A stretch of 64,000 nucleotides of DNA from Clostridium sp. (GCF_029258205.1 NZ_JARHZJ010000015.1:27147-91146); one strand, 5' to 3'. Shown: positions 1-9,413, numbered from the stretch's first letter. Translations and numbers: made by a program. The notes: generated from the letters alone by a model not told the origin.

Positions 1-1322
1 AGTTTGATATTCTTACAGGAAATATAATTGGAGAAAGACAACATGTTAGTATAACTCCAGCATCTCACTTTGCTGCATCTGAGGAAACCTTAGAAAGATC
101 AATAAGTGTAATAGAAGATGAACTTGAAGATAGATTAAAAGTTCTTACAGCTGAGGATAGAATCTTAGAGGCACAAAGGTTAAAGCAGAGAACAAATTAT
201 GATATAGAAATGATTAGAGAGATGGGATATTGTCAAGGTATAGAGAACTATTCAAGAATATTAGATGGTAGAGCACCAGGAACTCCACCTCAAACTTTAC
301 TTGATTACTTTCCGGAAGATTTCTTAATGTTTATAGATGAAAGTCATGTTACATTACCTCAAGTTAGAGCAATGTATGCTGGTGATAGATCTAGAAAGGC
401 ATCTTTAGTTGATTTTGGATTTAGATTACCTTGTGCTTTTGATAATAGACCACTTAAATTTAGTGAATTTGAAAGCAAAATAAATCAAGTAGTCTTTGTA
501 AGTGCTACTCCAGGGGAGTATGAACTAGATCATTCTAAGGTTGTGGCAGAGCAAATAATAAGACCTACTGGACTTTTAGATCCTGTAATTGAAATAAGAC
601 CTATACAGGGGCAGATTGATGATCTTTATGGTGAAATTCAAAGAACTGTACAAAGAGGATTTAGAGTCCTTATAACAACTCTTACAAAGAGAATGGCTGA
701 GGACTTAACTAAGTATTTAAAAGATTTAAATGTTAAAGCTACATATATGCATTCTGATATAGATACCTTAGAGAGAATGAAAATAATAAGAGAGCTTAGA
801 CTTGGAGAGGTTGATGTATTAATAGGTATAAATCTTTTAAGAGAAGGATTAGATATACCTGAGGTAGCTTTAGTTGCAATATTAGATGCTGATAAAGAGG
901 GATTCTTAAGATCTGAAACTTCATTAATACAAACCATAGGTAGAGCGGCTAGAAACTCTGAAAGTAAAGTAATAATGTATGCAGATAATATTACCAAGTC
1001 TATGGAGAAGTCTATTAAAGAAACTGAAAGAAGAAGAGTTATTCAGATGGAATATAATAAAGAACATAATATTACGCCTACTACTGTAAGTAAAGAAGTT
1101 AGAGATATAATTGAAGCTACTAAGGTTTCAGAACAAAAAGAAAACTATGAAACTGAAGTTAAAAAGGCAGTTAAGAAAGATATTCCTATAGAAAAGCTTA
1201 TAGAGCAATATGAAAAAGAAATGAAGGAAGCTGCTAAAAATCTTCAGTTTGAAAGAGCTGCTGAACTTAGAGATATAATAAAAGATTTGAAGAAAACTCT
1301 AAATAAAGATTTCGTTTACTAA
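1..1322 (+). CDS. uvrB: UvrABC system protein B, 3' part (5' end outside window)
   Basis: DNA-damage-verifying helicase subunit of nucleotide excision repair: it is loaded by UvrA and recruits UvrC. The frame is open from base 3, so the gene began before the window; about 439 of the usual ~660 residues are present. Visible landmarks in order are GERQHVSI and PASHF, the DESH Walker B box, RLPSA-like [13 protein letters not shown], the FVSATPG motif, helicase motifs around [10 protein letters not shown] and QTIGRAARN, and a C-terminal UVR domain ([21 protein letters not shown]) that contacts UvrC. An internal ATG at 210 is not the true start because the homology runs upstream of it. The gene ends with TAA at 1320-1322. 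No uvrA follows it here; uvrA lies 30 kb downstream. Confidence 0.96.
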   Translation, partial: FDILTGNIIGERQHVSITPASHFAASEETLERSISVIEDELEDRLKVLTAEDRILEAQRLKQRTNYDIEMIREMGYCQGIENYSRILDGRAPGTPPQTLLDYFPEDFLMFIDESHVTLPQVRAMYAGDRSRKASLVDFGFRLPCAFDNRPLKFSEFESKINQVVFVSATPGEYELDHSKVVAEQIIRPTGLLDPVIEIRPIQGQIDDLYGEIQRTVQRGFRVLITTLTKRMAEDLTKYLKDLNVKATYMHSDIDTLERMKIIRELRLGEVDVLIGINLLREGLDIPEVALVAILDADKEGFLRSETSLIQTIGRAARNSESKVIMYADNITKSMEKSIKETERRRVIQMEYNKEHNITPTTVSKEVRDIIEATKVSEQKENYETEVKKAVKKDIPIEKLIEQYEKEMKEAAKNLQFERAAELRDIIKDLKKTLNKDFVY

Positions 1323-1569
1323 TTTACATAATTATGTTTAATAAAGTAATTGTTGAATTGAAAAGAGTTTTACAAATTTAAATTAGATGTTAAAATGAAT
1401 AATAGATTATAAAAAATAAATATAGAATGAGATAAAATACAATACAAATAAAAAGCATAAGTATATAATTAAAGGCACTATTAGATATAATTAAATCAAT
1501 ATTAATGTTTAATTTTATAGAGGAATCTAAAAGCGCTGAAAGAATGTATTTAAGTTTTAGGAGGAATAT

Positions 1570-2421
1570 ATGGCTGTTAAAGTAATTACAGATAGTACTA
1601 GTTGCATACCAAAAGATTTAGCAGAAAAGTACGGAGTAGAGATAGTATCTTTAAGCGTTATAATGAATGGAGAAAGTTATAAGGAAGTAGATATAGATAG
1701 TGAAGCTTTTTATGATGAATTAGCTAAATGTGATAAACTTCCAACTTCATCTCAACCACCAATGGATGAATTTTATAATGCTTTTGAAAAATTTGCTAAG
1801 GATGGTTATGATATAGTCGCAGCGTTTATATCATCTAAATTAAGTGGAACATACACAACATCATACATAATAAAAGATATGATTTTAGAAAAATATCCTG
1901 AGGTTAAAATTGATCTTATAGACTCTCAAACTTCAGTAATGGCACTTGGAATTGGTGTGTTAGAAGGAGCTAAGGCAGCTCAAGAAGGAAAAGATTTTGA
2001 TGAGGTTTCAAAAATAGTAAGAGATACTATAGAAGAATCAGAGATAATCTTTGTTCCAGGTACTTTAGATAACCTTAAAAAAGGTGGTAGAATAGGTGGA
2101 GCTTCAGCTTTATTTGGAAAAATGCTTAAAATAAATCCAATTCTAACAGTTAAAGAAGGTGCTGTTGTTGTAATGGATAAAGTTAGAACTAAAAAGAGAG
2201 CGATAGATAAGATTGTAGACATAGTTAAGCAAGATTTAAAAGAAAAGGGAATAAAGAAAGCTGTAGTATGTCATATATTAGCTGAAGATGAAGCTAAGGA
2301 TTTAGCTAAGAGACTTAAAGAAGAATTAGATTTAGATTCAATGATTGGTGAAATAAGTGCAGTTATAGGTGTACATGTAGGTGTCAAAAGTGTAGGTATA
2401 GCTTACTCTAGAGAATCTTAA
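1570..2421 (+). CDS. DegV family fatty-acid-binding protein
   Basis: Cytosolic DegV/FakB-type protein of 283 residues. Family members bind a single fatty acid and present it to a FakA-type kinase for phosphorylation and entry into phospholipid synthesis. Seen here: N-terminal VITDSTSCIP with the first ligand-contact Ser/Thr, SSKLSGTYTTS, the DSQTSVMALG box, and the typical NLKKGGRIGG segment of the lid region. The ATG follows AGGAGG by about 6 nt. It stands alone, with a 247-nt gap after uvrB and a terminator behind it, and no fakA is nearby. The exact fatty acid cannot be read from sequence. Confidence 0.92.
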   Translation: MAVKVITDSTSCIPKDLAEKYGVEIVSLSVIMNGESYKEVDIDSEAFYDELAKCDKLPTSSQPPMDEFYNAFEKFAKDGYDIVAAFISSKLSGTYTTSYIIKDMILEKYPEVKIDLIDSQTSVMALGIGVLEGAKAAQEGKDFDEVSKIVRDTIEESEIIFVPGTLDNLKKGGRIGGASALFGKMLKINPILTVKEGAVVVMDKVRTKKRAIDKIVDIVKQDLKEKGIKKAVVCHILAEDEAKDLAKRLKEELDLDSMIGEISAVIGVHVGVKSVGIAYSRES

Positions 2422-2439
2422 TTAGATATAAAATTAAAA

Positions 2440-2565
2440 AGAAGGTTATAAATGGTGTAATATAATAATTTATAAAAACGTAACCTTTTTATAAATAATG
2501 ATATTTGATATTATTTTAGCAAAGAACAAATTAAAATTACAAAATTTTAATTTGTTCTTTTTAAA
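2440..2565 (+). terminator. Terminator region after the degV gene
   Basis: An 18-bp perfect stem (2521-2538 with 2543-2560, loop ACAA) runs into TTTT. About 20 nt upstream a weaker hairpin pairs GAAGGTTA with TAACCTTTTT across a loop of about 30 nt. Together they should end the degV transcript. Confidence 0.85.
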
Positions 2566-2673
2566 TATATAAATAGTTTAAGATATGTGTAAATATTGTT
2601 CTTTATTTATAAGAATTTGAAGTGAATATTTACGTGAAATATAGGCGAAATTTAAATTATATGGAGGGAGAGA

Positions 2674-3678
2674 ATGAAAAAGTTTTTTAAAGTATTAGGA
2701 ATTATATTATTGACCTTAATAATTATAATAGGAGCTTTAGCTTATTATTTTAGAGGACAAATAGGTTTTTATGTAAACATAGGAAAAGAGTATTTAGAAT
2801 TAAAGGAAAATCCACCAAGTATTGATGATTTAAAGAACATTAAAATGAGTGAAGATATGGATTTTAAGGATTTAGTTTATAAAAATACTAATGGTAAACC
2901 TCAGACTTTAGATATTTATGGCCCAGAAAAGAAATTAAGACATGGATCACCAGTAATTCTTTATGTTCATGGAGGAAGTTGGATTTATGGAAATAAAGAA
3001 ATACCGGATATTATAGCTCCTCTTTTAGATTCATTTAGAAAAGAAGGATATACAATAATAAGTGTAGAGTATGAACTTGCTACTGATAAGGTTGATTTTA
3101 ATAAACAAGCTTCAGATGTTAAGGATGCTATAAGATGGGTTTATAAAAATAAAGAAACTTATGGATTTAATACTGATGAAATTGGGGTTATAGGGGCTTC
3201 TGCTGGGGCGCATTTATCATTGTTAGCAACGTATAGTGGGAATGATGAATTTGTTGATGATAAGGAACTTGCTAATTATCCATCAAATGTTAAATATGTT
3301 GTAGATTTCTTTGGGCCAACTGAACTTAGCGGTTTAGACATGACTATGGCTTCAGTGGATTTAAATAATTCAATAGAGAAAACTGAAAAGCAATTAAGAG
3401 GAAAAGAAAGTATAAAGGAATACATGGATAAATATAGTCCAATAAATTACGTAAAGCCTAATTTACCAAAGACTTTAATAGTTCATGGACGTCAAGATAA
3501 GTTAGTTCCTTACAGTAATTCAATGGATCTATATAATAAGAGTAAAAGTATGGGGAATGATATTCAAATACTTACGTTGGAAAATAGTGGTCATGATTTT
3601 TCTCAAGTTGATGTAAATGAAGTATTTGAACTAGGTTTCAAAGTTTTAAACTTTATAATTTTTAATACTAAATTTTAA
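2674..3678 (+). CDS. Alpha/beta hydrolase (HSL/BD-FAE-like esterase), membrane-anchored
   Basis: 334 residues. An N-terminal hydrophobic helix (about residues 5-25) acts as a signal anchor, so the catalytic domain is probably outside the membrane. Esterase signatures are clear: the oxyanion-hole HGGSWIYGN, the nucleophile elbow GASAGAH, a late Asp in RQDKLVP and the His in SGHDF. This arrangement matches the hormone-sensitive-lipase-like and feruloyl-esterase-like group acting on short acyl esters. The start ATG follows GGAGGGAG. It is monocistronic by spacing. The natural substrate is unknown. Confidence 0.88.
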   Translation: MKKFFKVLGIILLTLIIIIGALAYYFRGQIGFYVNIGKEYLELKENPPSIDDLKNIKMSEDMDFKDLVYKNTNGKPQTLDIYGPEKKLRHGSPVILYVHGGSWIYGNKEIPDIIAPLLDSFRKEGYTIISVEYELATDKVDFNKQASDVKDAIRWVYKNKETYGFNTDEIGVIGASAGAHLSLLATYSGNDEFVDDKELANYPSNVKYVVDFFGPTELSGLDMTMASVDLNNSIEKTEKQLRGKESIKEYMDKYSPINYVKPNLPKTLIVHGRQDKLVPYSNSMDLYNKSKSMGNDIQILTLENSGHDFSQVDVNEVFELGFKVLNFIIFNTKF

Positions 3679-3834
3679 TAGGAAGGTAAACTTTTATATA
3701 TTTTAAGAAATAATTTATATTTATTTTCTTTAAATTAAAATTTATAAATTATATTATAGTTTGTGCAAATTTCACTTTTATTATAAAAGAAGATATAATA
3801 AAACCATCAAATTTTTTAGGGTAAGGAGTTTTCT

Positions 3835-5400
3835 ATGGATAAGAGGTTATTAAGAGTAATAAAGTATGACTATGCAGTAGAAATGGATAAAAAGAGAAAC
3901 TTAAAAACCATAAGAACACTATATGATATGAGTGAAAAAGAAAAATACCATATAGATGAACAAACATGGCATGATTTAGATTTGGATAAGGTTTATTCAA
4001 AATTAGATAGAAATTATAGTAGTTTAGGAGAGGCTACACTTTATTCAATACTTAGAAATCCCCTAAATGATGAAAAAAAGTTAAATAAGAGAAGAGATGA
4101 AATAGAATATTTTAAGGAAAATGAAGATATAAGATTCAATATTATGGGGATATTTTTTGAGTTGGGAAGAGATAAAAAGAATAGTTTGTTAGATATGATT
4201 AATGAAAAGCTAATAGAATCTAATAAGTTTAAATATTATTTTTATACAATTTCAGGAAAGATCTTACCTTTAATATTGATACTTGCTTCAATATTTATAA
4301 GTGTGAATGCAATGCTTGGGTTAATGGGTGTAACTTTCTTTAATATTTATATAAATAGTAAGGAAAGAGAGCGCATTAAGGCTAATGGGCTTATGTATTT
4401 AAGAAGAGTAATAAAGGCATCTAAGCATATAGTTAAAATTAATGATAAAAATTTAGAATCTTTTAATATAAAAATAAGAGAAAACTTAAAAGATTTAAAA
4501 TCAATAGATAGAAATACTAGAATGATTAGCTTTATTAATATGTGGGGTGGATTATTTGAATTTATGTCAGTATTATTTTTATTAGAAGAAACTGCATATT
4601 ATAAAATTGCTGATTCTATAGAGAAAAATAAAAATACAATTTTAAGCCTTTATAAAACATTAGGTGAAATGGAGGCAATCATATCTATTGGCAGTTATGA
4701 AGAAGAAAAAAAGGATAAAATAACTAAACCTAAATTCATAAAAGAAACCACATTAGAGATAAAAAATGGAATGCACCCAATTATAGAAAATCCAGTAGCT
4801 AACTCAATAAACATGAGTAAGAGAGGCATTGTTCTTACTGGAACTAATATGTCAGGTAAATCAACTTTTTTAAGAATGTTAGGAGTAAATATGCTTTTTG
4901 CTCAAACTTTTAATTTTGTTTTAGCAGAAAAATATGAGGCACCAATATTTAATATAGTTACTTCAATTAGTCCAAATGATGATTTAAGTATTGGTAAAAG
5001 TTTTTACATGGCTGAAGCAGAATCAATTTTAAGAATAATAAGAGCGTTAGATAAGGAGTTACCAGTATTTTGTGCAATTGATGAAATATTTAGAGGAACA
5101 AATCCTATAGAGAGAATATCAGCTTCAGCAGAGATTCTTACTTATATAAATAATAGAAATAGTATTTCTATAGTTGCAACTCATGATAGAGAATTAGTTG
5201 ACATATTAAAAGAAAGTTATGAGTTTTATTATTTTAGCGAAAATGTTGATAGTAAAAATGGGTTAAGTTTTGATTATAAGCTAAAAAGAGGAGTATCTAA
5301 AACTAGAAATGCTATAAAATTATTAGATTATATAGGTTATCCAAAAGATATAATAAACAAGTCATATAGAAGATCAGAAAAGCTAGAAGGCTTTATTTAG
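3835..5400 (+). CDS. Membrane-embedded MutS-family ATPase, not canonical mismatch repair
   Basis: 521 residues against about 850 for MutS. It lacks the N-terminal mismatch-binding domain (no GxFxE motif) and has only a lever-like region plus the ABC-type ATPase. Walker A is GTNMSGKST (about 336-344), Walker B CAIDE (about 413-417), followed by FRGTN and the switch-like ATHDRE. Unusually, residues about 143-178 form one or two strongly hydrophobic helices, and a weaker segment lies at about 230-252, suggesting membrane attachment in the middle of the lever region. A FadR-type regulator starts 14 nt after its stop, so the two are probably co-transcribed. The biochemical role of this MutS-like group is not established. 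Confidence 0.85.
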   Translation: MDKRLLRVIKYDYAVEMDKKRNLKTIRTLYDMSEKEKYHIDEQTWHDLDLDKVYSKLDRNYSSLGEATLYSILRNPLNDEKKLNKRRDEIEYFKENEDIRFNIMGIFFELGRDKKNSLLDMINEKLIESNKFKYYFYTISGKILPLILILASIFISVNAMLGLMGVTFFNIYINSKERERIKANGLMYLRRVIKASKHIVKINDKNLESFNIKIRENLKDLKSIDRNTRMISFINMWGGLFEFMSVLFLLEETAYYKIADSIEKNKNTILSLYKTLGEMEAIISIGSYEEEKKDKITKPKFIKETTLEIKNGMHPIIENPVANSINMSKRGIVLTGTNMSGKSTFLRMLGVNMLFAQTFNFVLAEKYEAPIFNIVTSISPNDDLSIGKSFYMAEAESILRIIRALDKELPVFCAIDEIFRGTNPIERISASAEILTYINNRNSISIVATHDRELVDILKESYEFYYFSENVDSKNGLSFDYKLKRGVSKTRNAIKLLDYIGYPKDIINKSYRRSEKLEGFI

Positions 5401-5414
5401 AAAGGATTGTTAGG

Positions 5415-6104
5415 ATGTTTAAACCAGTTAAAAACATGAAAGTTTATGAACAGGTTGTTGATCAAATAAAAGAAATGGTTAGAATAGGACAGATAAAAAA
5501 AGGAGATAAGCTTCCTACAGAGAGAGTTATGGCGGAAGAATTGCAAGTAAGCAGAACGTCTATAAGAGAAGCTATGAGAGCTTTAGAAGTTGTAGGATTA
5601 GTGGAAAGTAGACAGGGAGCAGGTAATTATATAAGAGAAGAGTTTGATGATGTATTATTAGAGCCACTTTCAATAGTATTTATGCTTCAAAATGGAACTA
5701 ATAAAGATATTTTTGAATTAAGAGAAGTATTAGAATTGTCTACTATATTTTTATCTGTAATGAGAATATCTGATGAAGAATTAAAAAAGCTTGGTGAACT
5801 TGTTGAAAGGTTTAAGACATCTAGGAATGAAAAAGAGAATGTTAAAATTGATAGCGAATTTCATAGTATAATTGTTAAAGCAGCAAACAATGTACTTATA
5901 ACTAATTTATTAGAAGTAGTATCTGAGTTAGTTGATAAGTTCATAACTGAAGGAAGAAGAGCTATTCTAAGTGATGAAAGAAACAAAGAAAAGCTATTAG
6001 ATTTTCATGAAAAAATATATCTAGCTATAAAAAATAGAGATGTTTATTCTGCATATAAATATATGCAAGAGCATTTTGAATTAATAAAGGAAAATATTTA
6101 TTAA
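5415..6104 (+). CDS. FadR/GntR-family transcriptional regulator (FCD domain)
   Basis: 229 residues. The N-terminal winged helix shows the GntR pattern: IKKGDKLPTERVMAEELQVSRTSIREAMRALEVVGLVESRQGAG (residues about 25-70). The all-helical C-terminal FCD ligand domain contains FELREVLE and the His pattern EFHSII plus DFHEKI expected for metal-assisted carboxylate binding. Family members sense small organic acids and repress catabolic operons. It begins 14 nt after the MutS-like gene and has no metabolic operon next to it, so its targets are probably elsewhere. Confidence 0.9.
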   Translation: MFKPVKNMKVYEQVVDQIKEMVRIGQIKKGDKLPTERVMAEELQVSRTSIREAMRALEVVGLVESRQGAGNYIREEFDDVLLEPLSIVFMLQNGTNKDIFELREVLELSTIFLSVMRISDEELKKLGELVERFKTSRNEKENVKIDSEFHSIIVKAANNVLITNLLEVVSELVDKFITEGRRAILSDERNKEKLLDFHEKIYLAIKNRDVYSAYKYMQEHFELIKENIY

Positions 6105-6318
6105 TTGAGACTTTATTTAAAATTAAAGTAAAATATAATTCTATATAATAACTGAAAATTGAATAAAATATTCAAAAGACATATGCTTAAGTTAAGGTCT
6201 TAAAAATATATGCTTAGCGTAATGAATTTGGCTTTTAGTTCAAATGATATTTTAAATCAAAGTAAAGTTTGTGAATAAAATAAATTGAAAATTTAATTAG
6301 CATATAAAATTTCATGAT

Positions 6319-6361
6319 AAAAAATACTCCTTTTAAATTAATTTTAAAAGGAGTATTTTTT
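6319..6361. terminator. Bidirectional terminator between convergent genes
   Basis: A near-perfect stem (AAAAAATACTCCTTTTAAA paired with its complement around 6344-6361) is flanked by A-run and T-run on opposite sides, so it works for both the FadR-type gene and the convergent HsmA-like gene. Confidence 0.85.
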
Positions 6362-6362
6362 G

Positions 6363-6761
6363 TTATGATGTCATTCCTATATACATACCTATAAAGTATG
6401 GGATAAGCCATATGAACCAAACTACTAAACTGAATTTATGGAATATAGCCTTTGATTTTTCACTACCTTTGTTTAAAACAACTGTTGCCCAAACAGCGTG
6501 TATAAGCATTAAAATAATAGCAAGCATACCTGTTGATTGATGTATTAATAAATCAGTTGGAGTAATAGCTTTATCAGTTCCTGATGCAACGATTCTACTC
6601 ATTGTATAAGTTCCAAGAGTATCGCATACTAAACCACACCAAAAGATTATTACATGTTTTTTCTTTAATATACCTGCTCTATGCTCGCTCCAAACACCAA
6701 TTGTGTAAAATATTAGTGCTAATGTTATAAATATAATAGCTGGAATTAATAATTTAGGCAT
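6363..6761 (-). CDS. HsmA-like four-helix membrane protein
   Basis: 132 residues with four predicted membrane helices. Conserved-looking features are the first-helix YTIGVWSEH, the loop Lys-rich KKKHVIIFW, CDTLGTYTM and an HQSTGMLAIILMLIHAVWA helix; spaced His residues could bind haem or metal, but this is speculation. It matches my memory of the small HsmA/TIGR03987 family, whose function is unknown. The start is preceded by a purine-rich AAGAAAGAAGG. It is alone on this strand, with a terminator right at its stop. Confidence 0.75.
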   Translation of the reverse strand: MPKLLIPAIIFITLALIFYTIGVWSEHRAGILKKKHVIIFWCGLVCDTLGTYTMSRIVASGTDKAITPTDLLIHQSTGMLAIILMLIHAVWATVVLNKGSEKSKAIFHKFSLVVWFIWLIPYFIGMYIGMTS

Positions 6762-7128
6762 AAAAAAACCTTCTTTCTTAAATTAGAATAAAATTTTATA
6801 GCCTGTCCTTAATTTGAAGTTTTCATATATTAAAAGAAATCTAAAGTGTGGATTTACTTTAATATGTGAAAATTAATTTTCATTGTGGACTAGGTTCATA
6901 TTAATAATAACATATTTACAAAAAATTCATAGACCTAATAAGAAAGTTTTATTTATAAATTGTTTTAAAAATAAAATTTATCTTTAATTTTATATATTTA
7001 TATAATTAAAATTAGTTTTTATAAAAATAATTTGTATTTTAAAAGAAATTAAAGAAAAAAATGTATTTAGTGATATAATAAATGTAACTAATTATAATAA
7101 AATATTAGTCTTAGAGAGGAGAATAGAA
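6762..7128. other. Divergent intergenic region between HsmA-like gene and signal peptidase
   Basis: No gene is seen. It holds an interrupted inverted repeat at 6820-6872 (15-nt arms TTTTCATATATTAAA and its G-T-tolerant complement, with an inner AAATC/GATTT stem), placed in the leader of the minus-strand gene. A TATAAT-like box near 7074 probably serves the signal peptidase. The remainder is A/T-rich without further structure. Confidence 0.5.
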
Positions 7129-7638
7129 ATGTTTAAAAGCTTAAAAGAATATATATCAATTATTTTTGTAGCTATAATATTAACATTTCTTGTAAATAAA
7201 TTTTTGGTTTTTAAAATAGTAGTTCCAACTCCATCAATGGCGCCAACTATTGAGCCAGGAGATCAACTTTTTGCTACAAGAATATATAATTTATCTAATA
7301 TGAAAAGAGGAGATATGATAGTTTTCTATTCAAAGGAATTTGATGAAAAGATGATAAAAAGACTTATAGGGTTACCAGGAGAGCGGATAGAAATAAAAGA
7401 AGATGGAACAGTATATGTAAACAATGAAAGGTTAGATGAGCATTATATAAAATATCCAGGTGGTAAAGTGAATATAAATTTTGAAGTTCCAGAAGACAAA
7501 TATCTTTTGTTAGGAGATAATAGAGATAATAGTAAAGATGCAAGGTATTGGAGCAATCAATATATAGATGGTGATGATATATTAGGAAAAGCTCAAATAA
7601 CAGTATGGCCTTTGAACAGATTTAACTTTGCTAATTAA
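7129..7638 (+). CDS. lepB: Signal peptidase I
   Basis: Membrane serine protease that removes signal peptides after Sec export. 169 residues, the short Gram-positive form. One N-terminal helix (about 8-28) anchors the protein, then come the catalytic Ser in PTPSMAPTI (Ser36), the general-base Lys in MIKRLIGLPGE (Lys77) and the conserved LLGDNRDNSKDARYW box. An AGAGGAG lies before the ATG. A membrane protein of unknown function starts 23 nt downstream and is probably in the same transcript. Confidence 0.95.
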   Translation: MFKSLKEYISIIFVAIILTFLVNKFLVFKIVVPTPSMAPTIEPGDQLFATRIYNLSNMKRGDMIVFYSKEFDEKMIKRLIGLPGERIEIKEDGTVYVNNERLDEHYIKYPGGKVNINFEVPEDKYLLLGDNRDNSKDARYWSNQYIDGDDILGKAQITVWPLNRFNFAN

Positions 7639-7661
7639 ATAATAAAATTAAGGGAGTTACT

Positions 7662-8564
7662 ATGAGTACATGGTTATTTATAGATTGCTTTTTGTTAATA
7701 TTAATTATATGGTGGATTTATAATTTACTTAAAGGAGAATTTTTAATTGATAAACTAGGGGCAAAGGCGAGTTTTAGATGGTTAATTGGAGTTTTAATTA
7801 TTACTATAATAGTAATGCTTATTACATTTCCTTTAGTAAAAAATACATATGAAATAAAAAGTTTTATTAGAGATTCAAGATTAAGTAAATATATATCAAG
7901 TTATAAATTATCTGGATTTAGAAATTCTACTGTTATAGCAAAAGGTAATAAAAATTTTGAACAGTTAGACAATGATTTAAAGTTTGAATATATGGATTCG
8001 GTTAGAAAAAATATAATTTCTATTGTTTCATCTAATTATGGAATTGGCGATGGTGGATATATAGAAATTCATGAGATGATTTCAGATATGAAAGTAGAAG
8101 TTGATGTTGGAAAAGATAAATATATAACTAAAGGAAGTGATTTAAAATTAAATGGAGAGATATTATATAAAAATGATTTAAGCCTAAGTTTTGGAGGTAT
8201 TGGAGTTGATGGTGAAAAGAATTTAGAATATGTACCTATATATTTTTATATAATGGTATTTAACAATTTAGATGAGGATTTTATAGAAAATATAAGTTTT
8301 GATCCTATTGTAAATGAAGAATTAGAAAAAAATATTTGTAAAAAAGAGGGTATAATTTCAAGAGATCATTTAAAGAACAATTTAGATAGTAATTTAAACC
8401 CTAAAGAATCTAGTGAATATGAATATTGTATTATATTTAAAAAGAATGGTTTTACAGAGGATGAAATTGTGAAATTGGCAAAAAAAACAAAATTTAATGT
8501 TAGTTATGTTAAATGTAATGGCAATGATAAAAAGTTTCAGCAAAAGCAATGGAGTTTAGAGTAA
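7662..8564 (+). CDS. Uncharacterised membrane protein downstream of signal peptidase
   Basis: 300 residues; I do not recognise the family. Two hydrophobic helices occupy about residues 4-22 and 41-60. The rest is a largely polar, Asn/Lys-rich extracellular-type domain with many Gly and aromatic residues and two Cys near the C-terminus (YVKC and EYC contexts). It starts 23 nt after the signal peptidase gene with AGGGAG before the ATG, so co-expression is likely. Whether it is a substrate, partner or unrelated passenger is open. Confidence 0.7.
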   Translation: MSTWLFIDCFLLILIIWWIYNLLKGEFLIDKLGAKASFRWLIGVLIITIIVMLITFPLVKNTYEIKSFIRDSRLSKYISSYKLSGFRNSTVIAKGNKNFEQLDNDLKFEYMDSVRKNIISIVSSNYGIGDGGYIEIHEMISDMKVEVDVGKDKYITKGSDLKLNGEILYKNDLSLSFGGIGVDGEKNLEYVPIYFYIMVFNNLDEDFIENISFDPIVNEELEKNICKKEGIISRDHLKNNLDSNLNPKESSEYEYCIIFKKNGFTEDEIVKLAKKTKFNVSYVKCNGNDKKFQQKQWSLE

Positions 8565-8569
8565 ATAGA

Positions 8570-8895
8570 TGAACAGTATAAATATGTTCAACAATAGCAC
8601 TTATATTTGCTGTTTACTTAAGAAGAATAATAATCAAATGTGATGAGGGTGATAGAGATATAAAGGCTGTTGATGATAAAATCAAGAGAGGATTAAATGA
8701 ATTTTTAATTAAGCAATATAAAGTATGATCTTTATTATTTTTAGAAATATTTACTCTTTTAATGATTTTAAGTTTTATGGGTTATTTATAAATGTTTGTT
8801 ACTTTTGTCTTTGTTACTGGAGGATTATTTATGTTTTAAGTGGTTATCTTTGAATGAAGACTACTACAAATACAAATTCAAGTATATGATTTCTA
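8570..8895 (+). pseudogene. Decayed fragment of a membrane-bound pyrophosphatase
   Basis: Frame from 8591 reads TIALIFAVYL, then DEGDRDIKAVDDKIKRGL and NEFLIKQYK before a TGA. This mirrors the N-terminal part of ion-pumping pyrophosphatases, where a DEG box precedes an AIREGAMAFLKRQYK-like segment. Further on, TFVFVTGGLF and, after a frame change, LSGYL-stop-MKTTTNTNSS resemble the next helix (LAGYIGM, then KTATKANVRT). Several stops and at least one frameshift exclude function, and the remaining ~80% of the gene is absent. Family assignment rests on motif order recalled from memory. Confidence 0.5.
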
Positions 8896-9015
8896 TTGTA
8901 TTTGTAGCATTAATACTTGAAATAGGAATAATCTAATAAATACTTGAATATAAGATAATAAATAGCTTAAAGCTATTCATCATATAGTGGTTGCTATTGT
9001 AGATACCTCTTGTGG

Positions 9016-9050
9016 CTCTAAGGTTTTTTGCTTACCTTAGAGTTTTTTTT
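9016..9050 (+). terminator. Plus-strand terminator overlapping the end of a minus-strand gene
   Basis: CTCTAAGG (9016-9023) pairs with CCTTAGAG (9035-9042), followed by eight T. The stem lies within the last codons of the convergent DUF2809-like gene, so those codons serve both purposes. Confidence 0.75.
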
Positions 9051-9413
9051 AAGAGTAAGTTTATCTATGAAACAGCCAATTAATATCCCTATGGTGTAAC
9101 ACACTAAATCACTCCACAGGAAACCGTGTCCAAGAATTAAAGAACCAATGAGTGTAGCTCTAATATTATTAATCCACTGAGCTTGATATATTTGGCTAAA
9201 TTCTATTAGAAAGGAGAAAGTAATAGCAATTAAAAAACAAATATTAGTATTTAATTTTGGGAGTAGAAATCTAAAGCCAAAATAAACCATAGTTGCCCAA
9301 AGTATATCTCCTAAGTATGGTGCTATTGAATTAGGAATATAGTACATAAATTTTCTAGATAAAAGTCCAAGAATCATAGTTAAAATGGTTAATATAAAGT
9401 ATTTTTTTCTCAT
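9018..9413 (-). CDS. DUF2809-type small membrane protein
   Basis: 131 residues with four hydrophobic segments and the motif ATLIGSLILGHGFLWSDLVCYTIGI near the C-terminus. RKFMYYIPNSIAPYLGDILWATMVYFGFRFL near the start is typical of DUF2809 as I remember it. Function unknown. Its stop codon lies inside a terminator for plus-strand transcription. It is preceded by an AAAGGT-type ribosome site and is not part of an evident operon. Confidence 0.75.
   Translation of the reverse strand: MRKKYFILTILTMILGLLSRKFMYYIPNSIAPYLGDILWATMVYFGFRFLLPKLNTNICFLIAITFSFLIEFSQIYQAQWINNIRATLIGSLILGHGFLWSDLVCYTIGILIGCFIDKLTLKKNSKVSKKP

Noticed and set aside
6235..6420. 61-codon minus-strand frame over the terminator at 6319
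   Set aside because: Reads through a bidirectional terminator and overlaps the end of the HsmA-like gene; no ribosome site support.
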